Shown here piece after piece: positions 16,846-23,877 of a DNA stretch of 32,659 bases. A program made the position numbers and the translations under genes. The stretch is from Paludibacteraceae bacterium. GTDB lineage: Bacteria > Bacteroidota > Bacteroidia > Bacteroidales > Paludibacteraceae. The notes under the pieces are model-generated. The model was not told where the DNA came from, did no database searches, and saw only the letters and a program-made list of their open reading frames with translations. How positions within the stretch are numbered: the first letter of the stretch is position 1; every line of letters begins with the position of its first letter. The stretch spans positions 1 to 32,659 of the forward strand of contig JAKSKY010000020.1 in the NCBI GenBank assembly GCA_024401515.1. Direction: 5' to 3'.

Positions 16846-18282
16846 ATGGACTACACTAATTTTCTCTTCATGAACCACGAAATCTCACTAGTAGTGGTTA
16901 TGGTTTTGGTTTTGTTGACTGATTTGATTTTCGGAGACAAAAACAAAAAATTATGTCAATATGCCGCTTTAGGTCTCTTCCTAGCGCATACAGTATTAGG
17001 CTTATATCTTGGTCACATTTCAGATATGGGCAACAGCTCTCCAGAGGTCTTCGCGGATATGTACATCACATCCGATATGCATATTTTGGTGAAGAATATC
17101 TTGAACATCGGTACCTTCTTGGTATTTATGTTCGCTTTCCGTTGGAACACAACAGAGAATAAAGAGCATTCAAGCGAATTCTACTTCTTGACGCTCTCTA
17201 CCCTTCTCGGTATGTATTTGATGGTTTCATCAGGACACTTCCTTTTGTTCTACATCGGTTTGGAAACCGCTTCCATTCCATTGGCTACTTTGGTGGCATT
17301 CAACAAGAAGCAAAAGGAGTCCGCTGAGGCAGCTGCCAAGTATGTTCTAACAGCAGCCTTCTCTTCCGGCGTGATGTTGTTCGGTATCTCTATGCTTTAC
17401 GTGAGCTGCAACGGATCCCTATACTTCAACGACATTTTGGAGGCATTCGACAAACAACCACTTCAAATCATGGCTTTCGCATGCTTCATCGCTGGTATCG
17501 GTTTCAAGTTGTCATTGGTTCCATTCCACTCATGGACAGCAGATACTTACCAAGGCGCACCGACCGCTGTGACCGCTTACCTTTCCGTTATTTCGAAAGG
17601 TGCAGCCGCATTCGCTCTATTTTGCATCATTGGCAAGGCATTCGCTTATGCTCCTGAAGTTTGGAAAAACATCTTGTGGTGGTTGATCGTGATTACCATC
17701 ACAATCGGTAACTTGTTCGCCATCAGACAAACCAATATGAAACGATTCATGGCCTTCTCATCCATTTCCCAAGCGGGTTACATCATGTTGGGTGTAGCAG
17801 CAGGATCTGCATTGGGTATGTCCTCTCTCGTTTACTACGTATTGATTTATCTATTCACCAACCTTGCCGCTTTCGGTGTCATCTCCTCTATCGAGAATGA
17901 AACTGGCAAGCTTAATAGAGATGATTACGACGGACTTTACGAGACCAACCCTAAGTTGGCGCTCGTCATGATGTTGGCAATGTTCTCTTTGGGTGGTATT
18001 CCTCCATTTGCCGGATGCTTCAGTAAACTATTCATCTTTATCTCTGTATTCGAGCAAAAGGAGTATCTTTTGGTATTCATCGCATTGTTGAACACAGTCA
18101 TCTCCCTCTACTACTACTTGTTAGTTGTAAAGGCGATGTTCATCAAAGATCCAAAGAATCCAATCGCTACATTCAAGAGCGACAACATGACACGTGTAGG
18201 ATTGATTATCTGTACCATCTGCATGATTGTTCTTGGATTTATCAGCGGACTTTACCAATACATCGAATCAATTAGTTTCTAA
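16846..18282 (+). CDS. nuoN: Complex I subunit NuoN (antiporter-like)
   Basis: 478 residues, the third antiporter-like subunit, next to NuoK in the membrane arm. The central motif is VPFHSWTADTYQGAPTAVTA followed by YLSVISKGAA, containing the helix 8 Lys. The helix 5 Glu is in FYIGLETASIPLATL, and MAFSSISQAGYIMLG follows. It is the last gene of the operon, 10 nt after nuoM, with a strong terminator after it. Confidence 0.97.
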   Translation: MDYTNFLFMNHEISLVVVMVLVLLTDLIFGDKNKKLCQYAALGLFLAHTVLGLYLGHISDMGNSSPEVFADMYITSDMHILVKNILNIGTFLVFMFAFRWNTTENKEHSSEFYFLTLSTLLGMYLMVSSGHFLLFYIGLETASIPLATLVAFNKKQKESAEAAAKYVLTAAFSSGVMLFGISMLYVSCNGSLYFNDILEAFDKQPLQIMAFACFIAGIGFKLSLVPFHSWTADTYQGAPTAVTAYLSVISKGAAAFALFCIIGKAFAYAPEVWKNILWWLIVITITIGNLFAIRQTNMKRFMAFSSISQAGYIMLGVAAGSALGMSSLVYYVLIYLFTNLAAFGVISSIENETGKLNRDDYDGLYETNPKLALVMMLAMFSLGGIPPFAGCFSKLFIFISVFEQKEYLLVFIALLNTVISLYYYLLVVKAMFIKDPKNPIATFKSDNMTRVGLIICTICMIVLGFISGLYQYIESISF

Positions 18283-18304
18283 GAACAATTGTAATAGACA
18301 AACG

Positions 18305-18339
18305 AAAGGCGTCCCTCTATTTTGTGGGACGCCTTTTTT
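18305..18339 (+). terminator. Terminator of the nuo operon
   Basis: AAAGGCGTCCC pairs with GGGACGCCTTT around a 10-nt loop and ends in six Ts. It is GC-rich and perfect over the stem. Confidence 0.92.
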
Positions 18340-18456
18340 GTATCCAGAAGCTGTTTAAAATTAAAAGGCTTTCGTATAGGTTTTTCTATTTCAATTCGCT
18401 ATATTTACAAAAACGAAACACAGGGAAGCTATTTCCCCACTAAAATTGACACAAAA

Positions 18457-18972
18457 ATGGAAAATAGATTTTTATCATTCATCGCTTCATGTGCGGTAGC
18501 GGCCATGTTCACTTCATGTGCGGTTTCAACCTATTCTTATGACACAGGAACACCTCCACCTCCGCCACACCACCACCATCACCAACCACATTACGGACAT
18601 CCAGGCCCTGGTGTGAAGCATTATCCTATCGACCAGATGAGAAAGGGTCCTGTTGGCCCGCATCATAACCCACAAAAGCCGCCTCAACATCAACCCGCAA
18701 AACCGACCCCTGCCCCTCAAAAGCAGACTGTCCGCGATGCGGAGAAGAATGATGTGCGCAATAGCGGAAGAACCAGGACTCAAACCTCCAGCAGCACACA
18801 AAGTTCCGCACCACGCAGTGCCAGAACAAGTTCAGCTTCTGCGTCATCAAGCAGTAGAAGCAGTGCGGCTCCTTCATCTTCAAGCAGCAGCACGAGAAGT
18901 GGTTCATCCTCTTCCAGCAGTTCAAGAACTTCACAATCAAGTTCACGCACATCTAGTCCTAGCAGAAGATAA
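18457..18972 (+). CDS. His/Pro/Ser-rich lipoprotein
   Basis: 171 residues from the ATG at 18457, the first that gives a signal peptide; the frame is open further upstream but that part overlaps the nuo terminator. The lipobox is MFTSC with the Cys at residue 21. The mature protein is low-complexity in three zones: a run of Pro then five His (residues 33-42), a Pro/Gln/His zone to about 90, and a Ser/Arg/Thr tail from about 108 to the end, with little else. No fold is expected. The His cluster might bind metal and the Ser/Arg tail might contact peptidoglycan, LPS or glycans; both are guesses. It ends 3 nt before the HD gene. Confidence 0.75.
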   Translation: MENRFLSFIASCAVAAMFTSCAVSTYSYDTGTPPPPPHHHHHQPHYGHPGPGVKHYPIDQMRKGPVGPHHNPQKPPQHQPAKPTPAPQKQTVRDAEKNDVRNSGRTRTQTSSSTQSSAPRSARTSSASASSSSRSSAAPSSSSSSTRSGSSSSSSSRTSQSSSRTSSPSRR

Positions 18973-18975
18973 GCG

Positions 18976-19599
18976 ATGATCGACAGCGCCATTCCACAAT
19001 TTGTCTCCGAGGAGCTCTCCCAAGACCACAGCGGGCACAACCACCAACACGCAGAACGTGTAGTGGCCAACGCCCGAAAAATCATGGTCGAAGAGGGAGG
19101 AGACGAGAAAATCATTCTCACCGCCGCTTGGCTCCACGATTGCATAGACAAAAAATTATTCTCCGACCTAGCGGGACAACTCGACAAAATCAACACGTTG
19201 TTGAAGCGTCTTCACTACAATGAGAAGGAAGTGGAAGAGGTCTTGTATATCATCCAAAACATCTCCTACAACGGAGGAGAAAACCGTCCGTTGTCCACTT
19301 TGAACGCACAGATCGTACGTGATGCGGATCGTCTTGACGCAATCGGCGCCATCGGTATCATCCGCACCATCGAATACGGCGCATCCAAAGGAAGATCCTT
19401 CTATGGAACGGAGAACATAAAAAAAGAGAAAGGGAAGTGCGGATGGAACCAACCATCCGACACTTCCCTTTCACATTTCTATGAGAAACTACTAAAGTTG
19501 GAATCGCTCATGCATACGAAGAGCGCTAAATCTTTGGCTCGCCAACGCACTGCTTTTTTGGAGACTTTCCTCCAACAATTTTACGACGAGCTAGGGTAA
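18976..19599 (+). CDS. HD-domain hydrolase (YedJ-like)
   Basis: 207 residues, soluble. The HD metal-binding residues are visible: H in GHNHQHAERV (about residues 21-25), the H54-D55 pair in AAWLHDCIDKK, and the distal Asp in RDADRLDAIGA (about 118-121). This pattern matches small HD phosphohydrolases of the E. coli YedJ type, whose natural substrate is unsettled. The C-terminal HFYEKLLKLE and QFYDEL also fit. The stretch at residues 149-166 is encoded by a long palindrome that doubles as a terminator on the other strand (see 19419-19471). It lies directly behind the lipoprotein and ends 6 nt from the convergent PD40 gene. Confidence 0.88.
   Translation: MIDSAIPQFVSEELSQDHSGHNHQHAERVVANARKIMVEEGGDEKIILTAAWLHDCIDKKLFSDLAGQLDKINTLLKRLHYNEKEVEEVLYIIQNISYNGGENRPLSTLNAQIVRDADRLDAIGAIGIIRTIEYGASKGRSFYGTENIKKEKGKCGWNQPSDTSLSHFYEKLLKLESLMHTKSAKSLARQRTAFLETFLQQFYDELG
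19419..19471 (-). terminator. Minus-strand terminator inside the HD gene
   Basis: The palindrome AAAGGGAAGTG-C-GGATGG (19429-19446), loop AACCAA, then its complement to 19471, forms an 18-bp stem with a single bulged base at 19460. Read on the minus strand it is followed by CTCTTTTTTT, a proper terminator tail; on the plus strand the tail is only TTTCACATTT. It therefore looks like the terminator of the PD40 gene, about 135 nt beyond its stop codon. Confidence 0.75.
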
Positions 19600-19605
19600 C
19601 ATCCC

Positions 19606-20460
19606 CTACTTCAACGCATAACTCACATAAGCGAACTGTTTACTGTCAGGCGACCAAGAATTCACATTGATTGTACCTTGTCCACCAAACAACTCCACAA
19701 TTGTTTTCGGAGTTCCACCCTGAGCAGGCATCATACGAAGGACCACATTCTTGTTGGGCAAATGCTCATCAGGCTTCAAATCCCCCTTGCGATAGGCCAC
19801 ATAGACCACCCACTTGCTATCAGGAGAGACATGCGGGAACCATGAATTCAAATCCTCATCAAAGGTCATTTGGGTCTGCTCGCTACCATCGGCACGCATA
19901 CGCCAAACTTGCATCAAGCCTGTCTTCACCCAATTGAACCAAATATATTTTCCTTCCGGACTATATTCAGGGCCATCGCTCAAGCCATCCTCTCCCTTGG
20001 TATGGGCAACCTCCACCCCACTTGTCAAATCCATCGTATGGACCACATGGGCCTCTCCACGGAAAGCGCAGTAGGTCATCGCCTTCATATCCGGACTCCA
20101 ACCATGCAAATAACTAGGGCCATTAGGGGTCACACATTTCGCCTCCCCACCTTCAAAAGGCAAGACATAAATACGAGAATTACCATCCTCCGCCGTGTGA
20201 TGGCTCACAGCTATGTATTTACCGTCGGAAGAGATCACATGGTCATTGTTACACTTTTGCGCGACACCAGACGCTATCAGCTCCGCCTCGGATGATCCAT
20301 CCACCGCCAATCGATACAATCTACCATTGGAATTAAATACGAACCATTTACCATCAGGAGACCAGTTTGGAGCCTCTATCAAATAGGGAAATTCTTTTAC
20401 CACACGGTGGGTACCGGTAGCCAAATCATACACTTCTAGTTTGCTAATTACCTCATTCAT
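19606..20460 (-). CDS. PD40/TolB-like beta-propeller protein
   Basis: 284 residues without a signal peptide. At least six PD40 blades are seen: NWSPDGKWFVFNSNGRLY, SSDGKYIAVSHH, WSPDMKAMTYCA, YSPEGKYIWFNW, VSPDSKWVVYVAYRKGD and WSPDSKQFAYVSY. Together they would close a propeller resembling the C-terminal part of TolB. Unlike TolB it lacks an N-terminal domain and an export signal, so a cytoplasmic role is likely. The substrate is unknown. It has its own promoter box and is convergent with the HD gene. Confidence 0.82.
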   Translation of the reverse strand: MNEVISKLEVYDLATGTHRVVKEFPYLIEAPNWSPDGKWFVFNSNGRLYRLAVDGSSEAELIASGVAQKCNNDHVISSDGKYIAVSHHTAEDGNSRIYVLPFEGGEAKCVTPNGPSYLHGWSPDMKAMTYCAFRGEAHVVHTMDLTSGVEVAHTKGEDGLSDGPEYSPEGKYIWFNWVKTGLMQVWRMRADGSEQTQMTFDEDLNSWFPHVSPDSKWVVYVAYRKGDLKPDEHLPNKNVVLRMMPAQGGTPKTIVELFGGQGTINVNSWSPDSKQFAYVSYALK

Positions 20461-20491
20461 TGTCAGTTATTATTAAAGAAACATTATAAGG

Positions 20492-20499
20492 CAAAAATA
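20492..20499 (-). promoter_or_regulatory. -7 box for the PD40 gene
   Basis: The minus-strand sequence TATTTTTG matches TAnnTTTG. A weak -33 (TTGG, 20517-20520) lies 17 nt further up. Distance to the start codon is 31 nt. Confidence 0.45.
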
Positions 20500-20548
20500 C
20501 AAAATTTATTTTAAAACCAATCTTCTCCCTTCACTCGATAAAATGTGC

Positions 20549-20556
20549 TATATTTG
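20549..20556 (+). promoter_or_regulatory. -7 box for the flavin reductase operon
   Basis: TATATTTG is an exact TAnnTTTG match, 18 nt before the ATG at 20575. The -33 region lacks a clear TTTG. Confidence 0.5.
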
Positions 20557-20574
20557 TGTAATTAGAAAAGATAT

Positions 20575-21138
20575 ATGATGAAAAGTTTCGAACCAAAACC
20601 ATGGGTGGCGCCTCAACCCGTATTAATCATCGGCACCTACGACGCGAACGGAATAGCGAACGCCATGAACGCAGCCTGGGGAGGACAATGGGACATGAAG
20701 GAGATTATGATCGCCATGGGTTCCCACGCCACAACTGAGAATTTAAATAAGAACGGAGAGTTCACTGTAGCTTTCGCCACCAAAGAGACACTTATCGCAA
20801 GTGATTTTGTCGGTATCGTCAGCGCCAAGAATGACCCTAAGAAGATGGAGAAAACCGGTTGGAAGAGTTTCAAGGGAGAAATGGTAAACGCCCCCGTTTT
20901 TGACTGTTTCCCCATGACCTTGGAGTGTCGTATCTCCCGAAAAATCGACGAGGATCCCAACGGATATTATATCGTGGCGGAGATTGTAAATATCCTCGTG
21001 GACGAAAAATATTTAGCCGCTGATGGCAAGCCAGACATCGAGAAGATGGGATTGATTACCTTCGATCCTGTCCACCATGGCTACATCCAACTAGGCGGCA
21101 AGGTAGGTCAAGCATTCGCCGATGGAAAGAAACTCTAA
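20575..21138 (+). CDS. Flavin reductase-like FMN-binding protein
   Basis: 187 residues forming a split-barrel flavin-binding domain (flavin reductase-like / flavoredoxin type). Typical parts are the N-terminal KPWVAPQPVLIIGTYDANG with NAMNAAWGGQ, the MGSHATTENLNKNGEFTVAF block that contacts FMN, and the end HHGYIQLGGKVGQAF. Such proteins reduce or carry FMN; several anaerobe members pass electrons to other proteins. The start could be the second ATG at 20578. It is the first of four genes with gaps of 9, 5 and 24 nt. Confidence 0.87.
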   Translation: MMKSFEPKPWVAPQPVLIIGTYDANGIANAMNAAWGGQWDMKEIMIAMGSHATTENLNKNGEFTVAFATKETLIASDFVGIVSAKNDPKKMEKTGWKSFKGEMVNAPVFDCFPMTLECRISRKIDEDPNGYYIVAEIVNILVDEKYLAADGKPDIEKMGLITFDPVHHGYIQLGGKVGQAFADGKKL

Positions 21139-21147
21139 TACATTCCT

Positions 21148-21798
21148 ATGAAAGCACTTGTCATTGGAGCCACCGGCGCAACAGGCAAAGACCTCGTATC
21201 GCTCTTGCTACAAGAAGAGAGATACGAACAAGTCGATATTTTTGTCCGCAGGGATCCTACCATCAACCATCCTAAGCTAAAGGTGCATATCGTGGATTTC
21301 AACCACCTCGAGCAGTGGCAGGATCTGTTGCAAGGCGACGTGCTCTTCTCAGCTATGGGAACGACACGCAAACAAGCCGGCGGCAAAGAGAAGCAGTGGG
21401 TCATCGATTACGATTACCAATACAACACCGCCAAGGCGGCGCAAGCGAATGGCGTACACACCTTGGAATTAATCTCCTCCGTCAACGCCAACGCCCAGTC
21501 ATCGCTCTTCTATCCCCGTATGAAAGGAGCCTTGGAAAATGCGGTATTAGCACTAGGATTCCCCCAAGTGGTCATTATGCGTCCACCCTCTTTGATTAGG
21601 AAAGGAACGGACCGTTTCGGAGAGCCGCAATCAGTGGCCATTCTCCAATTTTTCAATAAATTCGGTCTGCTAAAATCCTGGGAACCCATGCCCACGGAGA
21701 TGGTAGCGCAAGCGATGGTTAAAACCTCTTTGGAACTGACAACGGGGCAGAGCATCCTCGAAGCGGCAGACATCAGAAATCTAATCGCTAACTTTTAA
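21148..21798 (+). CDS. NAD(P)-binding atypical SDR (HTATIP2/YraR-like)
   Basis: 216 residues with a Rossmann fold. The dinucleotide motif GATGATG lies at residues 7-13 and the FVRRDP segment after beta-strand 2 suits a cofactor phosphate, so NADP is plausible. LFSAMGTTRKQAGG and LISSVNANAQS follow, and the YxxxK pair is present as YPRMK. Human HTATIP2 and bacterial homologues are of this type; the substrate is unknown. It is the second gene in the redox operon. Confidence 0.85.
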   Translation: MKALVIGATGATGKDLVSLLLQEERYEQVDIFVRRDPTINHPKLKVHIVDFNHLEQWQDLLQGDVLFSAMGTTRKQAGGKEKQWVIDYDYQYNTAKAAQANGVHTLELISSVNANAQSSLFYPRMKGALENAVLALGFPQVVIMRPPSLIRKGTDRFGEPQSVAILQFFNKFGLLKSWEPMPTEMVAQAMVKTSLELTTGQSILEAADIRNLIANF

Positions 21799-21803
21799 AA
21801 TCC

Positions 21804-22439
21804 ATGAATATCCTAAAGCATATCACCTATGGACTATTGGCTCTTACAGCCCTATGTTCCTGCCAAGGCGTAGAGAACGCCAAGAACAACGATGCGGCCG
21901 CAGTGGAACGTGTCATCATGTCCCGTCGCAGCATCCGTCAATATACCGGCCAACGCATCAGCAGGGACACCTTGGACAAAATCCTCCAATGTGGCATCAA
22001 CGCCCCTAACGGAAGGAACCGTCAAGCCTACGAAATCCGTGTGGTGGACGATCCGGCATTGGTGAATGAGATATCCGCATCCGTCACAAACAGCAAGCCT
22101 GAAGTTCTTCGTGAAGGGTTCAGTAATATCTTCGCAGGCGCCACCTGTGTGGTCTTCCTTGCGGCGGACACCACTTACGACATGTCTCAGGTGGATTGCG
22201 GTTTATTAGGAGAAAACATCATGCTCTTCGCCTGGTCTATGGGCATAGGCTCTTGTTGCATGGCCCATCCGGTAAGGGAGATGAAGGCTTCGGAGGCGAC
22301 CCTTCCCTATCTCAAAGAAATGCGTTTCAGCGAGAATTACGAACTATTGGTCTGCATCGCCATGGGTTATCCAGACGAAGTGCCAGAGGCCAAACCTAGA
22401 GACGCGGAGAAAATCAAATATGTAGAAAATACAAAATAG
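21804..22439 (+). CDS. Nitroreductase-family lipoprotein
   Basis: 211 residues: a lipoprotein signal peptide with the lipobox TALCSC (Cys about residue 20), then a nitroreductase domain. Visible FMN contacts are MSRRSIRQYTGQ at its start, APNGRNRQAYE, and GIGSCCMAHPVREM near the end; CIAMGYPDEVPEAKPR closes the fold. Family members use FMN and NAD(P)H or other donors. Q follows the lipid Cys, so an outer-membrane or periplasmic site is expected, where NAD(P)H is not available. It is co-directional with a flavin reductase and an SDR. Confidence 0.88.
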   Translation: MNILKHITYGLLALTALCSCQGVENAKNNDAAAVERVIMSRRSIRQYTGQRISRDTLDKILQCGINAPNGRNRQAYEIRVVDDPALVNEISASVTNSKPEVLREGFSNIFAGATCVVFLAADTTYDMSQVDCGLLGENIMLFAWSMGIGSCCMAHPVREMKASEATLPYLKEMRFSENYELLVCIAMGYPDEVPEAKPRDAEKIKYVENTK

Positions 22440-22463
22440 TAAGACAAATAATAGAATCATAAA

Positions 22464-23675
22464 ATGGCAACTAAACTAAAGACATCCATTCAATTGGAGA
22501 AAGATTTGTTCGACCAAATCTACAAATCCATGCAAGGTGACGTCATCCAAGAGGTCATCAAGGCGACCCGCATTCCTTCCAAGCAAAATTATTGGAAAGA
22601 CTCTTTGGAGGGACACAGCATCAAAGTGGATGAAAAACTTTTGAAACGATTCAACGACCTTTTCGAGGAGGTAAAGAGCAAACTCGGGTTCAAAGAGAAG
22701 GTGGATTTCTATATCACCGGTAACTCAGAGGTGAACGCCTTCGCCATCATGGCGCAAGAGGAGGACGAATCACACATCATCAACGTAAACTCCGCTTTGA
22801 TTCAATTGATGACAGACGACGAGTTGAAGTTTGTCATCGGCCACGAATTGGGGCATCTGATCAGCCAAGACGCGAAATTGCTCAATCTGGTACAATTCGT
22901 ATTCGAAGGAGAGGCTATTCCTGTGCTTTTGATGCACAAGATCAGATTATGGAACCAGTTGGCGGAATTGGTGGCCGACCGATACGGTTACATGGCGGTG
23001 GAAGACTTGAATGTCTGCATTTCCGCCTTCTTCAAGATGTCCTCAGGCCTCGATTTCGCCAAGATGGGCATCGACTTCGAATCCTTCATCGAGGAGAACA
23101 AGAAGCGTCTCGCCTACTTCCAAGAGGAGGAGGGCTTAAGCTGCGACAGCCATCCGATCAACCCTATCCGCGTGGAGGCGATCCACCTCTTCTCCAAAGC
23201 GAAGAGCGACAAGGAGTTAACCAAGCAGATGGACCAACTAATCAACATTCTTTTGAAAGTCCGCAGTTCGGAATTGGACCGCAATCTTTCCGTATTCATC
23301 GCGACCGCAGGTCTTATCGTCGCTTCCTGCGACGGCAACATCGACACATTGGAGAGCAATGAAATACTCAACAACTTATCAGCCCTCCAAATCTTCCCTA
23401 TCCAATACATCGAAGAGTTGAGCAAACAGGATGTGTCCAAACTATTTGAGGAATCAATCGCCAAGATTTTGGAAATCAATCCTACCCTACGCGACACCAT
23501 GTTGCTCTACATCATCAGCATCATCATGGCGGATAATCGATTCGAGAAAGAGGAAGTCGAATTACTCTACCAAATCGGAGAAAACCTGCTAGGTTACTCA
23601 AGGAAAGAGATCGCCCACTACTTCGCGGCATCTATCCAAGAGGGATTCCGACCGGGCTATGACGGACTCAGATAA
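22464..23675 (+). CDS. M48-family metallopeptidase with TerB-like C-terminus
   Basis: 403 residues without signal peptide or membrane helices. The zinc motif HELGH is at residues 127-131 (VIGHELGHLIS) and the third ligand is probably E168 in LAELVADRYGY, as in M48 peptidases. Membrane anchors usual in HtpX and Ste24 are absent, so it is a soluble type. The C-terminal part from about 270 reads IATAGLIVASCDGNIDTLES then YIISIIMADNRFEKEEVELL, two acidic helix pairs that resemble a TerB/tellurite-resistance-like domain. That second assignment is by pattern only. It is the last gene of the four-gene operon. Confidence 0.82.
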   Translation: MATKLKTSIQLEKDLFDQIYKSMQGDVIQEVIKATRIPSKQNYWKDSLEGHSIKVDEKLLKRFNDLFEEVKSKLGFKEKVDFYITGNSEVNAFAIMAQEEDESHIINVNSALIQLMTDDELKFVIGHELGHLISQDAKLLNLVQFVFEGEAIPVLLMHKIRLWNQLAELVADRYGYMAVEDLNVCISAFFKMSSGLDFAKMGIDFESFIEENKKRLAYFQEEEGLSCDSHPINPIRVEAIHLFSKAKSDKELTKQMDQLINILLKVRSSELDRNLSVFIATAGLIVASCDGNIDTLESNEILNNLSALQIFPIQYIEELSKQDVSKLFEESIAKILEINPTLRDTMLLYIISIIMADNRFEKEEVELLYQIGENLLGYSRKEIAHYFAASIQEGFRPGYDGLR

Positions 23676-23720
23676 CAATGATTCTGGGAAAGACGCATTA
23701 GCTGCATTTCACAGATATTG

Positions 23721-23742
23721 GGGCATCCACCAAAGGATGCCC
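23721..23742 (+). terminator. Hairpin after the M48 gene
   Basis: GGGCATCC and GGATGCCC form a perfect 8-bp stem with a 6-nt loop. No T-tract follows (CTACCTTGAA), so it may be an RNA-stability hairpin and not a terminator. The 202-nt gap otherwise holds only the promoter box before the GH98 gene. Confidence 0.45.
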
Positions 23743-23838
23743 TACCTTGAACGATCACCAAGGGCGACGAATTGAACGCAGCAAAACAAACACAAATGAT
23801 TCCCTACGAAAAACACCACTAACACAATAAGAATTTAT

Positions 23839-23846
23839 TATTTTTG
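23839..23846 (+). promoter_or_regulatory. -7 box for the GH98 gene
   Basis: TATTTTTG matches TAnnTTTG, 31 nt before the start codon. There is no TTTG at -33. Confidence 0.4.
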
Positions 23847-23877
23847 AAATACATAAACCCATTAAAAACATCAACAC

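Noticed and set aside
18322..18456. N-terminal extension of the His/Ser-rich lipoprotein
   Set aside because: The upstream ATG lies inside the nuo terminator; only the ATG at 18457 yields a proper lipoprotein signal.
19429..19471. REP-like mobile palindrome in the HD gene
   Set aside because: No second copy is seen in the window and its one-sided T-tract explains it better as a terminator.
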